64,000 nucleotides of DNA from Symsagittifera roscoffensis (taxonomy: Eukaryota > Xenacoelomorpha > Acoela > Convolutidae), in assembly GCF_963678635.1 (NCBI RefSeq), contig NC_087066.1, forward strand, positions 56,686,312 through 56,750,311, given 5' to 3'. The position numbers and the translations under genes are program-made. The notes below the pieces were generated by a model that did not search any database, was not told the origin of the DNA, and saw only the letters and a list, made by a program, of their open reading frames with translations. Numbering within the stretch: position 1 is the stretch's first letter; each line of letters opens with the position of its first letter. Shown here one piece after another: positions 55,993-64,000 of this stretch.

Positions 55993-56010
55993 AAAATTGG
56001 ATCAAAATCA
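55990..56010 (+). repeat. Target-site duplication, right copy
   Basis: Identical to 52209-52229. Confidence 0.9.
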
Positions 56011-56489
56011 ATAAAGCCGACGAAAAAATCAAAATATATTTTAAAAAATTTACGGCTTTAGACTCAGTACCCTTTCAGTAGCTCTGGACAGCTCAATAGC
56101 CCTATTAAGCTGAAAATCATCCGAAACAATTTCGGCAAAAAAACACATCAAAAAATCGTGCATTATTAAGTAATCCTAAATAGGCGGTACATGCTGTTCG
56201 TACATAGGTGGATGTAATATATAGCGTTGCTTATCTACCGATAAGATGAAAGAAAGTGACCGCACAGAATGATTTTGGTATTGAAATAGCTGATGACAAG
56301 AAATCGAACATTCAAATAAACAACTCAGCACGTTAAGCCATGACGGTTTTGTCCATGTTGAAAAGAAGCTCGCCTTTATAAAAACTGAAGACTAAATTCA
56401 AGCTATTCAAATCAATGGTAACTAGCGTGTAAAGCACCTCCGGTGCTTCGAATTTTTAACAACTCGTAAAAAATCGCATATTAGAAATA
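56011..56489. other. AT-rich intergenic, nothing recognised
   Basis: Continuation of the LINE target region. No gene or repeat is seen before the tandem array. Confidence 0.4.
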
Positions 56490-57730
56490 AGATCTGAAAC
56501 CTTTGAAAGTACTCTGACAGTACCCAATTACAGGGTTGGAAATTTCAAATATTGTTAAAATTTTTCAATTCAAATTTTGAAACACCCATAAAGTTCTGTG
56601 AAGCTTTTCATATCTAAGTTTTTTGAAGGTTTTTTAAATAACATTTAAAACATCATATCTCGGTAACTGAAACCAATTGAACAGTTACAATTGAGCGCAA
56701 GATTTGCAACTCTTGAGAGTACTCTTACAGTACCCAACTGCAGCGCTGGGAATGTCAGTTTTTGAGAAACTTTAAAGATCTCTAAAATTTTTTTTTGAAA
56801 AACCATAAAAACATATCACAAAAAATACATAGATTTGAGCAGTCATATTTGGAGGCAACATTCGCAACCTCTGAGATTACGCTGAGAGCCCCTAACTACA
56901 GGGTTAGGAATTTCAAACTTTGAAAATAAATTTAAATTTAAAATGACTGATGTTTTTGAAACAATTAAAAAACTACACAAAAACGTCATATCTGGAAAAC
57001 TACAAGAATTTGATCAGTCACATTTGGAGGCAAGGTTACGAACCCCATGAGAGTATTCTGACTGCCCCAAACTACAGGGTAGGGAATGTCAAAACTTAGG
57101 AAAAAAATGAATTTGAGTTTTTGAAAACTTTTTGAAAAAATCACAAAATACGTCATATCTCAAAAACTACACGGATTTGAGCATTTACATTCAGAGGCAA
57201 GATTCGGAACCCTTGAGAGTACCCACAAAGTTTCCAACTACAGGATGAAGATTTTCAAAGTTTTTGAATTTTTTTAAATCTAAGTTTTTGATAATTTTTG
57301 AAAAAAAATCATAAAAAACCTCGTATCTCAAAAACTACAAGAATTTGAGCATCCATAATCAAAGGCAAGATTTGCAACCTCTGAGAGTACCCTCACAAAA
57401 TCCAACAACAGGATTGAGATCTTCAACGTTTTGAAAAATTTTAAAATCTAAGTCCTACAAGGATTTGAGAATAGAAAATTGGAGGCAAGATTCGCAACCC
57501 CTGAGAGTACCCTGACAGCGCAAAACTACAGGGTTGAGATCATCAAATTTTGTGAAATTTTTCAAATTCAAGTTTTCTACATACTTTTGAAAAATCTCGA
57601 AAATTTCCGTAACTCGTTAACTAAAGGATTTGGTTAGTCATATATGACGACCAAAATCGCAACCCCTGAGGAATCTTTATAGCATCTCACCATCGAGTTG
57701 CTTATTTCAAAACTGATGAAATAATCCTTG
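56490..57730. repeat. Degenerate ~165-bp tandem repeat, about seven units
   Basis: Each unit has CGCAACC(C/T)CTGAGAGTACCCTGACAG, AACTACAGGGTTGGGAAT, an A/T-rich stretch with CATAAAA-ACGTCATATCTC and AACTACA-GGATTTGAGCA. The ACAGGGTT-like anchor occurs near 56533, 56746, 56904, 57077, 57243, 57410 and 57528, so spacing is mostly 158-173 bp with one longer and one shorter unit. No frame is conserved. It is satellite-like. Confidence 0.85.
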
Positions 57731-57867
57731 ACATCAAACTGGAAAATCGAAAAAATTCTTAACCATTGCATTTTACGATATAACTTAAACGTGAAAAAAA
57801 TCTTTCGTTAAACATGCAAAAATAATACGTTGAAAGTTTAAAAAAGGCGAGATAGTGAGGCCCGCAT

Positions 57868-58066
57868 TTAATCAATGGTAATTGCTGTAATGATATATGG
57901 TAGCCCCTGCTGGAACCCCAATGTAGAAAACTTGAAGGTGTTAGAAGATGTCCAGAAGAAATGTGTTAAGTTAATTCTGCTCATTTCGTTATACTTACAG
58001 TTACAAGATCGTCTACTACTGGACAAATGTATTAATTGCGCGTACGATTTCGATGGTAGCAATTAA
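57868..58066 (+). pseudogene. LINE RT C-terminal fragment
   Basis: About 60 codons reading MIYGSPCWNPN...LEDVQKKCVKLIL, the post-RT motif (Y-x-S-P-x-W-x-P, then L-E-x-V-Q-R-x-x-x-x-x-I) of LINEs. Nothing else of the element is seen. It abuts the tandem array and is unrelated in detail to the 52-kb LINE. Confidence 0.6.
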
Positions 58067-58312
58067 TGATTTTGACAGAATCAGCGCGTGATTTGAGATC
58101 AGATAATATCATCGTCTTCGAACACAAAAAGCTACTATTCAAATGCGAGCAGAATTTATTTTTCAGAGCAGGCGCGCTTGTCAACAGATTACAAAGTAGC
58201 GTAAACTCACCGACAGAATAGGGCTAAAAAAACGAATTATTTTCTCTCTATGGAGACACTTTGAAACAAACTACAACAAAATGATTTCCAGTACTAGAAG
58301 AACTGAACAGAA

Positions 58313-58411
58313 TGCTTGACGCTTGAGGCCATCCACATCGCCAGGCTGCGTCCCGGTCTCAATGCAAAAGAAGAGTACCGCAAACGCGAACTGACCTTGC
58401 GGTTGCGATTG
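58313..58411 (+). pseudogene. Penelope-like GIY-YIG C-terminal fragment
   Basis: A GC-rich island in AT-rich DNA reads LTLEAIHIARLRPGLNAKEEYRKRELTL. The E-A-x-x-I-x-x-L-x-P-x-L-N pattern is the C-terminal half of the GIY-YIG endonuclease carried by Penelope-like elements. Only about 30 codons remain before a family A copy interrupts the area. Confidence 0.5.
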
Positions 58412-58471
58412 ACGTCCCTGTTTCTTTGTTCCAGCTTATCTGGCGAGAAATACTGTAATGATTCTTTTATT

Positions 58472-59007
58472 GTTCCGACTTTCGATACGAAAGTAACGGA
58501 ATATTTGTGCTCGGGGTGAGTTTTTTTTTCTTCAGACAAATTTCGACTTTTTAACTAGCCATTTTTGACGGAATTTTTTTTTATCATTCAAAAGGTATTG
58601 TTATCCTGAGCTTAAATTTGAAAAGATATTTCACCTGTGATCATTTTTCGTAAAGTTGTGAGGGTTTAAAGATTGCCATTTTGACCAATTTGGGACAATT
58701 AACGCGCGATATAATTCGCGCTGCGCTATTAACGCGTAAGCGGAGATTTAATCCGCCTTATAAATCGTTCCAAATTGGTTGAACGAAGCTTATGTGCCAT
58801 AATTGATTTGTTACAAGGAACGAAATCTATCTTTTTGTACTTTATATGGCGTGTGGGGGGATGATTTTCATAAAAAATTTCAAATTTTAGAAAAAAAAAT
58901 TTCATTTCATTTTATTTCTTTCAATTTTTTATGTTATTACTGCTGCTCCATAAACGTTAAAAGGCAGTCGGAACATTCAGGGCTTCACCCTGATACGAGC
59001 AGTCTTA
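58472..59007 (+). repeat. Family A element, full length (A18)
   Basis: Complete copy with the 5' palindrome and a slightly decayed 3' hairpin (GGGCTTCACCCTG). It ends CAGTCTTA instead of CAGTCTTG. Confidence 0.85.
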
Positions 59008-59267
59008 TTTCCTTTATTTTCTCATGATTACGACTTACTGTTTGCGTTGATAATGTCTTAAGACGAAAACGTTTCAATTTCAAAAAGTACATTGATTATT
59101 TTTATTCATCACTGAACAGCAAAACTCATCTTGTTCAAGGGAGTCATCCCGGGCCGCCGAGTCCATAATACATAAATACATACATACATACTCCATAAAA
59201 GTCAAGACATCATAAGAAAGAGTGTTTTCAATCGGTGAAGGCAATGAAGTCTATGATCACCATTATA

Positions 59268-59936
59268 TTACAAACAAAGCATTCTTTCGTCGACTTCTTC
59301 GCCCAAGTCTGTTTCTTCACATTCAATTGCTTCTCTTTTGACCTTTCTACCTTTCTTTTTGAGATCTTTTTTGACAGCTGTTGAATCATTTCCAACTTCT
59401 GTTGAATCGTGTTCCGCAGATATATGTTCATCGTTTAAATTACTGGTATGATGTTCTAAATTTTTACTAGGAATGTAAAATTCTCCTCTGAAAATCCGTT
59501 TGTCCTTAATATTTTCGGTGATACTGACATTAGATTCAGCTAGAGTTTTTTCGATAAACGATTTGGCTTCTGAGCTTAAATTATGGAGACGCGATATCGT
59601 GCATATCAAAAACGAACAGTAATTAGATAGATGTCCGAGTTCAGTCCACAATTTGAGGCACTTCATTGCTTTACCAGTCATTATATGATTCTTTTCCAGA
59701 ATTACTTTGCACAATTGAAGTAACCGGATACACTCAGAATTCAAAGATCCCTGAGGCCGCTCAATTTCATCGAAAACTGCTTGGTATTTAAGATACATAC
59801 TGAAACACTGATTGGAAGTCTTATAAAAACCAAATTTATGTAGATTCGAATGTTTTGTCTTAAGGAAAGCGAGACAACCCACAAGTTCATCCGACATGGT
59901 TTGATTGATTTTTGCAATTACGTCAAAAGATTTCAT
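59268..59936 (-). CDS. Unassigned 222-aa protein, basic nucleolar-like tail
   Basis: The ATG at 59936 lies six bases after a splice-acceptor-like TTTAAGTTTCAG, and the frame is open for 222 codons. The N-terminal ~140 residues are helical and Leu/Cys-rich, including a segment CLKLWTELGHLSNYCSFLICTISRLHNLSSEAKSFIE quoted here only by position (about residues 89-125), where G-H-L...S-R-L recurs. The tail is acidic, then strongly basic (KKDLKKKGRKVKRE), then acidic again, as in nucleolar proteins. The helical core has a vague likeness to the DUF4477 region of NEPRO (nucleolus and neural progenitor protein); I hold this at low confidence. Intactness in a repeat-rich area suggests selection. No retroelement motif is present. 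Confidence 0.5.
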   Translation of the reverse strand: MKSFDVIAKINQTMSDELVGCLAFLKTKHSNLHKFGFYKTSNQCFSMYLKYQAVFDEIERPQGSLNSECIRLLQLCKVILEKNHIMTGKAMKCLKLWTELGHLSNYCSFLICTISRLHNLSSEAKSFIEKTLAESNVSITENIKDKRIFRGEFYIPSKNLEHHTSNLNDEHISAEHDSTEVGNDSTAVKKDLKKKGRKVKREAIECEETDLGEEVDERMLCL

Positions 59937-60571
59937 TCTACCTGAAACTTAAATCTATGCTTCAAAACCTCAGTTAAAACAGCTCTTAAATGTAGGAGAT
60001 GTAGCAATAACCAAATAAGACTGAAAAGAAAACACTAATCTTTTTTTGAAGACACGAAACATGTAATAGATCGTTTTTTTATCAATAAACACAGCCAACT
60101 AACATTTGGAAGAGTAATGAACACAAGGAAACTGAAAAAAAAACTGACTTGTTTCTTCAAGAGCCTTCAACTTTTCAATTTCGAAGATTGTACATAATTT
60201 GAAGAAGAAGAAGAAAGAACACTTGAATTACTATACAATAAAGAGCCGAGGCATCAGTGTAGCAAAGTGTAAATAATAAAATTAGTTATAAATTCATTGG
60301 TTACATCAAACAAAAACAAAACATCAGAAAACAAGCAAAAAACAAAACAAAAAAAAACAAAATCGGTTACAGTTCGGAAATTGGTTGATTAAAGTAAATG
60401 AAGTTTCGGATACTATAGAAAAATAAAGATTTAAGAATTAGGAACAAGCTGGTAAAAAAACTTTACAAACAATTTTACAGATAGTCCAATTATACAGCGT
60501 ATATACAGAGTATATACAGTTTCTCTTTCAAGCAATGTGTGAAAAATTAAACTGAATTAAAACAAATAGAA
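59937..60571. other. Intergenic, probably LINE 3' end included
   Basis: AT-rich. A GAAGAAGAAGAA run near 60203 (TTC repeats on the minus strand) may be the 3' tail of the minus-strand LINE fragment that ends its frame at 60572. Confidence 0.35.
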
Positions 60572-61240
60572 CTAGCAAAAACGGAAATCACGCCACGTAT
60601 TTGTATTAGTACATATAGGATTGTTTCTCAATTCACTCACGTAAAATTCTTTCAATTTTTTCTTGAATTCTGTTTTCGATTTTTCTAAATTGCGCAAAAT
60701 TATGGGCAGTGAATTCCATTTTTTAGAAGTCAAATGAAAAAATGATTTTTGTAGAGAAGCAGTCGAACAATGTTTGTCAAAAATAATTTGTTTCGTTCTT
60801 TCGTTGAGCCTATAATTGGCAGTCGGTGGTCTCAGTGTATTTTCAAAAGCCTTCTTTTTGTTTGTAAGATATTGGTATAAGTATGTTATACACTTTAACT
60901 CAATTCTTTTCTCGATTCCAATGAACGATTTGCTAATGCGAAGAAGGGAAGATTTAAATTTCGATCTGAAATATGTTCTTTTTAGCGCCCAGTTCAACTG
61001 TTTCTCTAGAGATAGCATCAAAGTAGCATTAATTTGTTGTGAAAAAATTGCTGAATAATCTAAATGTGATAAAACAAGACAATGAAGCAAGGCAGCTAAC
61101 GATAATGTCGGCAGTTGTTGTCCAATTGTATCAATAGTTTTAATCCCTTGGGGCATTTTTTGGAGAATTGTTTTGATTTGAGCATGAAAAGATAAACTTG
61201 AATCAAGAATTATGCCTAAATATTTGTAACATTCGCCCAA
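60572..61240 (-). pseudogene. 5'-truncated LINE, intact C-terminal 222 codons
   Basis: The minus-strand frame begins in YKYLGIILDSSLSFHAQI, the K-Y-L-G-x-x-L-D motif of LINE reverse transcriptases, and continues with LVLSHLDYSAIF and a closing SKKWNSLPIILRNLEKSKTEFKKKLKEF, the W-N-S-L-P...F-K-x-x-L block. Upstream of 61243 the sequence changes abruptly, so it is a 5'-truncated insertion. The frame has no stops, so it is fairly young. It belongs to a different lineage from the 52-kb element (no CCHC tail). Confidence 0.8.
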
Positions 61241-61783
61241 ATATCACACAGCGACGGAGCGTAGAAAAAGTACCTATTAACGACTGGCAGGCGTCAGTTA
61301 CTTTTATCCTACTCGTTTTTCACCGTCTCGAGCTTGCCAGTTGATTTTCTGGTCTGTTTAGGGCAAAGTAAAAAGTTACCATTTTTAGGCCATCAGTCAA
61401 ACGACTTTTGATCAGCTTTCGTTTACATGCGAACACAACCACATAGCTGAGTCTCGGATCCTCAGACTACGTGATTGTCATTAAAAACACGGCTCGAACA
61501 ACCTATTTTTATATGTTTTTGTGTGACAGCTTTATGTTAAATCCATTGGAGATGGATTGACCCTTTCCTTTTTCTAGCTACTCATGCTCTGAAATATTAA
61601 ATAAAAACGGTGTTAATTAAGATCTATGACATTATAGCAGCTATACAGTCAGTTTATATAGTCCCTTCACATAGACAGTCTCTGGGGGACCAAGCCTCCG
61701 CTCCCGTAATATTCTTGAGATAACACTCTTATCTCTTATATTTCGTGTCCCGGGAGGGTTCCGTGGTGTATTTCTTCCCCCAC
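61241..61783. other. Intergenic; possible promoter region
   Basis: TATATAG near 61655, then GC-richer DNA with CCCGGGAGGG near 61750. No gene is seen. It could be upstream sequence of the small ORF at 61932. Confidence 0.3.
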
Positions 61784-61855
61784 TGAAGCCTCCTTCTCCA
61801 CAAATTTCCGTCGCTAAGGTTCTTATCGTGTGTTATTGCCACGATAAGAGGCTTC
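61784..61855 (+). promoter_or_regulatory. Nested hairpin in putative leader
   Basis: CTTATCGTG/CACGATAAG (61822-61848) forms a 9-bp stem with a 9-base loop. Its right arm is continuous with GAGGCTTC, which pairs with GAAGCCTC at about 61784. If transcribed, it would lie in the leader of the 61932 ORF. Confidence 0.5.
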
Positions 61856-61931
61856 GTATTTTTTTGTCTCAGATACGACTGTTCTTCACAATATATGGCG
61901 TCGTTCTGTTTTCTCTTCTTTTTTAGTCAAA

Positions 61932-62219
61932 ATGGCCGACTTTTTTCTATTTCTCAGAAATGTTCACTCTTCAATCGAAATTTTGAAAATAAAAATTCTA
62001 GAACATTCTGACCCTCCTTCGCAACACTTTTTCGTTCATAAGGCCTTTAGTCACTCTTTTTTATGTCGCCGGAAGGTTGTGCTGTGTCATCTGGCAGAAT
62101 GGCACATACTACCCGGACAAGTCTCCATCAATGTCCCTATTGATCGCATAACACCGGGTTATCGTCAAGTAGTTATCCAGTTTTCTGTAATCAATCTTAC
62201 AAATTGCATAAGAAAATGA
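61932..62219 (+). CDS. Unassigned 95-aa ORF with strong start context
   Basis: TCAAAATGGCC gives A at -3 and G at +4, and a good acceptor (CTCTTCTTTTTTAG) ends five bases before it, so this may be the first coding exon of a spliced gene. It encodes 95 residues (MADFFLFLRNVHSS...) with no family I recognise. A second frame one base back (-1) continues from about 62204 to 62386 with an ATG at 62216. The two could be consecutive exons, a frameshifted gene or chance. Confidence 0.4.
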   Translation: MADFFLFLRNVHSSIEILKIKILEHSDPPSQHFFVHKAFSHSFLCRRKVVLCHLAEWHILPGQVSINVPIDRITPGYRQVVIQFSVINLTNCIRK

Positions 62220-62386
62220 AATTTATCTACTCCACCTCAACTCACTACGTGTTCACAAATGGCATTGTACTACATCTCACTGCCTTTCAACATTTTCACA
62301 AAATTTGCACCATGAGGAGTGTCCTAGATAAAATTTCTTTTCTGACTACTTACGTCGTTTGCCATAAAACTTCTTTTCGCTTCTGA

Positions 62387-62851
62387 TTAAAAAGTGGGAC
62401 GTGGCACGGCCACGCACCCATTAAAATTAACTTAACTTCACTCACCAAGTATAATCAGTCATTTATGCGGTCCTTTCAATATTAAAACTAAGAAACTCTG
62501 TGGCTAGGAAATTTATTGAGTTACCCACCCTTCTCGAGCGAGTTTACTCAAACTTACCATGTCGCCACACAGTGAATTTGTGTCTTACACAGGTTAAAAA
62601 CTCCAGTCGTGAATAAATAGGTAAATATACTCACCTATGTTCCTTATATACATACATAAATAGTAGTAACTAAAATCAACAATTTCAACAATTTTAACAA
62701 TTTTAACAATTTTCAAAGTTTGTTCTGACCAAACTAGATCAAAACAAAAAGTTTAACAAGTTCAATAATCAAAACTTGGTTGATTGGTTTAAGTTTTAGC
62801 ACACAAAGACAATCAAGTTTTTTCTCCATCTCTTCTCTTCTTTGGTCATCT
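62387..62851. other. AT-rich intergenic between convergent frames
   Basis: GTGGCACGGCCACG-like palindrome near 62400. A short ATTTTAACA tandem lies at about 62680-62715. No gene. Confidence 0.4.
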
Positions 62852-63034
62852 TCATTCCATCATTTCTCCATCCTGATGTTCAGCGTCACTGTCTTCCAGG
62901 ACTTTCTCTAACATGTCCAGAGAGTTGCGGGCCGTGCCCCAACCCTCCTGTTCCAACAGCCTCGGTTTGCAACAAGGTAGCAAGTCCACATTCACCTTCT
63001 GCTCCCGGTTCCTGCAAAGCTGTTGTGAAGACAT
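62852..63034 (-). CDS. Overlapping third frame, acidic C-terminal segment
   Basis: 60 codons from an ATG at 63034, overlapping the preceding frame by 43 bases, in the -1 register relative to it. It ends in a Glu/Asp-rich tail (LEKVLEDSDAEHQDGEMME). No slippery heptamer precedes it. It could be the true C terminus reached by an indel or intron, or a separate small ORF. Confidence 0.3.
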   Translation of the reverse strand: MSSQQLCRNREQKVNVDLLPCCKPRLLEQEGWGTARNSLDMLEKVLEDSDAEHQDGEMME

Positions 63035-63582
63035 AGGCTCACGTTTCGTTCTAGGTCAGCTCTTAAGACCTCTTTCTTCTCATCTTCAGTAACACAAGGC
63101 GCTCCAGCTACCCGCTTCACCGCTGTGGTGACCGCGTTTCTGTGCGTCAGGAATGCTCGTTTATAGGCTCCTGGTCCTATATCTAGCTGGAAAGATTGAT
63201 AGGCTTCCGTGTTCCTTGACATGTGACGCTTCGCGCGTTCATACATCCAAGATGTCATCACTGCACGAAACCAAGGCATCAATCTTTGCCTTGACCATAT
63301 TCTTTCAATGGCTTTAGGTATCCTCAGAACCTTGCAGGTGGTTCTGAAAAGATCCAATTCACGACTCATCTTTACGTTGCTCAGCTGTTCAGGAGTCGGC
63401 ACGGCCGTCTCTTGCTGACTTGTGTCCGTGTTAGCTTCCAGCCATCTCACTGCTAGCATGGCGCTAACCACCACGATTGACACTTGTTGATTCTGATCGG
63501 GCAACCCCGTGGAGTACAACTCCTCCACGTCCCATACTAGGATCAGATTCCCGCGTTTGGGGTACCACAACGTCTGCGCCAA
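62992..63582 (-). CDS. Unrecognised protein, second frame
   Basis: About 190 codons in the -1 register relative to the upstream frame, entered at a CCCAAAC heptamer (63559-63553 on the minus strand). The sequence starts YPKRGNLILVWDVEEL and contains SRELDLFRTTCKVLRIPKAIERIW and an Arg-rich MYERAKRHMSRN. Moderately GC-rich, well-balanced composition, clearly protein-like. No family recognised; a retroelement or virus-derived structural protein, or a host gene with a frameshift, are all possible. Confidence 0.5.
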   Translation of the reverse strand: MAQTLWYPKRGNLILVWDVEELYSTGLPDQNQQVSIVVVSAMLAVRWLEANTDTSQQETAVPTPEQLSNVKMSRELDLFRTTCKVLRIPKAIERIWSRQRLMPWFRAVMTSWMYERAKRHMSRNTEAYQSFQLDIGPGAYKRAFLTHRNAVTTAVKRVAGAPCVTEDEKKEVLRADLERNVSLCLHNSFAGTGSRR

Positions 63583-64000
63583 GCAGTGGCAAGGATATAT
63601 TCCCCATGGGTCCTCACTATGTTCCTTCGGGTCCGATACCCTGAGGCTCCCAGCAACGGTTCCACCTCCATCAGAATTCTGTGTAAGTCGTCTTTTTCTT
63701 CTATTGTGGGGAATTCAGTGGGTAAGGCTCCACTCGCTTTCTGTTTCTCGAACTCACTCACATTGCCTTCGTTCAGTCTCATGAACTCTTCACCCACAAC
63801 GTCTTGCAACTCGCCTTTGGATCTCTTCGGGACTGCCCGAAAGATCTTTGCCAACAAGTCATATGACCTTTCTGACATTCTGGCCAACCTCACGCACTTT
63901 GGCACAGAGAAAAATTGGTCAACCAACACTTGTTGCGTCCTCGCATCCATCACTACCATGTGCGTAGGATACTTGCTATTACAATATGGCGCGGAGCTTG
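63543..64000 (-). CDS. Unrecognised protein, first frame, runs off right edge
   Basis: Open from the window edge (no stop up to 64000) to the TGA at 63543-63545, about 150 codons seen. Internal ATGs at 63959 and 63950 are possible starts, but the frame is open upstream. It contains ARMSERSYDLLAKIF, ELQDVVGEEFMRLNEGN and a Lys/Glu-rich stretch (EFPTIEEKDDLHRIL). The last codons before the stop are ACC CCA AAC GCG GGA ATC TGA, so a -1 slip on C-CCA-AAC enters the next long frame. It is codon-rich in G/C compared with the surrounding DNA, as if recently acquired or under selection. Confidence 0.5.
   Translation of the reverse strand, partial: SSAPYCNSKYPTHMVVMDARTQQVLVDQFFSVPKCVRLARMSERSYDLLAKIFRAVPKRSKGELQDVVGEEFMRLNEGNVSEFEKQKASGALPTEFPTIEEKDDLHRILMEVEPLLGASGYRTRRNIVRTHGEYILATAWRRRCGTPNAGI

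Noticed and set aside
63509-63784. 91-codon plus frame at the right edge
   Set aside because: Antisense to the longer, protein-like minus-strand frames.

Overview
This is an AT-rich, gene-poor, intron-bearing eukaryotic window, most likely from an invertebrate metazoan. The evidence is a class A GPCR split by phase-matched GT-AG introns, several APE-type LINEs, a Tc1/mariner-like MITE and large amounts of palindromic non-autonomous repeats. No bacterial-style gene packing, operon or CRISPR is present. I cannot name the species.

Layout. 0-20.8 kb is repeat-dominated. About eighteen copies of one ~530-bp palindrome-ended family (called family A here) occur in the window. In two places inverted pairs of family A flank a shared ~735-bp core, giving a ~1.7-kb higher-order unit (7.3-9.7 kb and 17.2-20.8 kb). 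Three copies of a second, SINE-like family C lie at 0.7, 12.3 and 15.2 kb. A lone first exon of a sulfotransferase-like type II membrane protein lies at 6.8-7.3 kb on the minus strand. 20.8-31.5 kb is AT-rich DNA with minisatellites, a ~0.9-kb tandem triplication and a full-length mariner-type foldback element (30.0-30.7 kb).

31.5-35.9 kb is a GC-richer stretch whose minus strand looks like decayed coding sequence. It has weak Argonaute PAZ/L2-like segments and contains a ~290-bp inverted duplication. 38.9-46.5 kb holds the best host gene: a three-exon peptide-type GPCR (350 residues recovered, N-terminal exon missing), with a fossil LINE on the opposite strand of its 6.1-kb intron.

52.2-56.0 kb is an essentially full-length CR1/Jockey-type LINE bounded by a ~20-bp target-site duplication. 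It has a degenerate 2A-like peptide and PHD-like finger at its N terminus, and is broken by a frameshift inside the YADD box. 56.5-57.7 kb is a degenerate ~165-bp tandem repeat. 57.9-61.2 kb has LINE and Penelope-like fossils, one more family A copy and an intact 222-aa minus-strand ORF. 61.8-64 kb is GC-richer and holds a small plus-strand ORF behind a structured leader and, running off the right edge on the minus strand, an unrecognised protein in overlapping frames joined by an in-frame CCCAAAC slippery heptamer.

The genes do not form a pathway. The window is best read as a sparse host background (GPCR, sulfotransferase exon, perhaps one nucleolar-type protein) buried in autonomous retroelement remnants and non-autonomous repeats.
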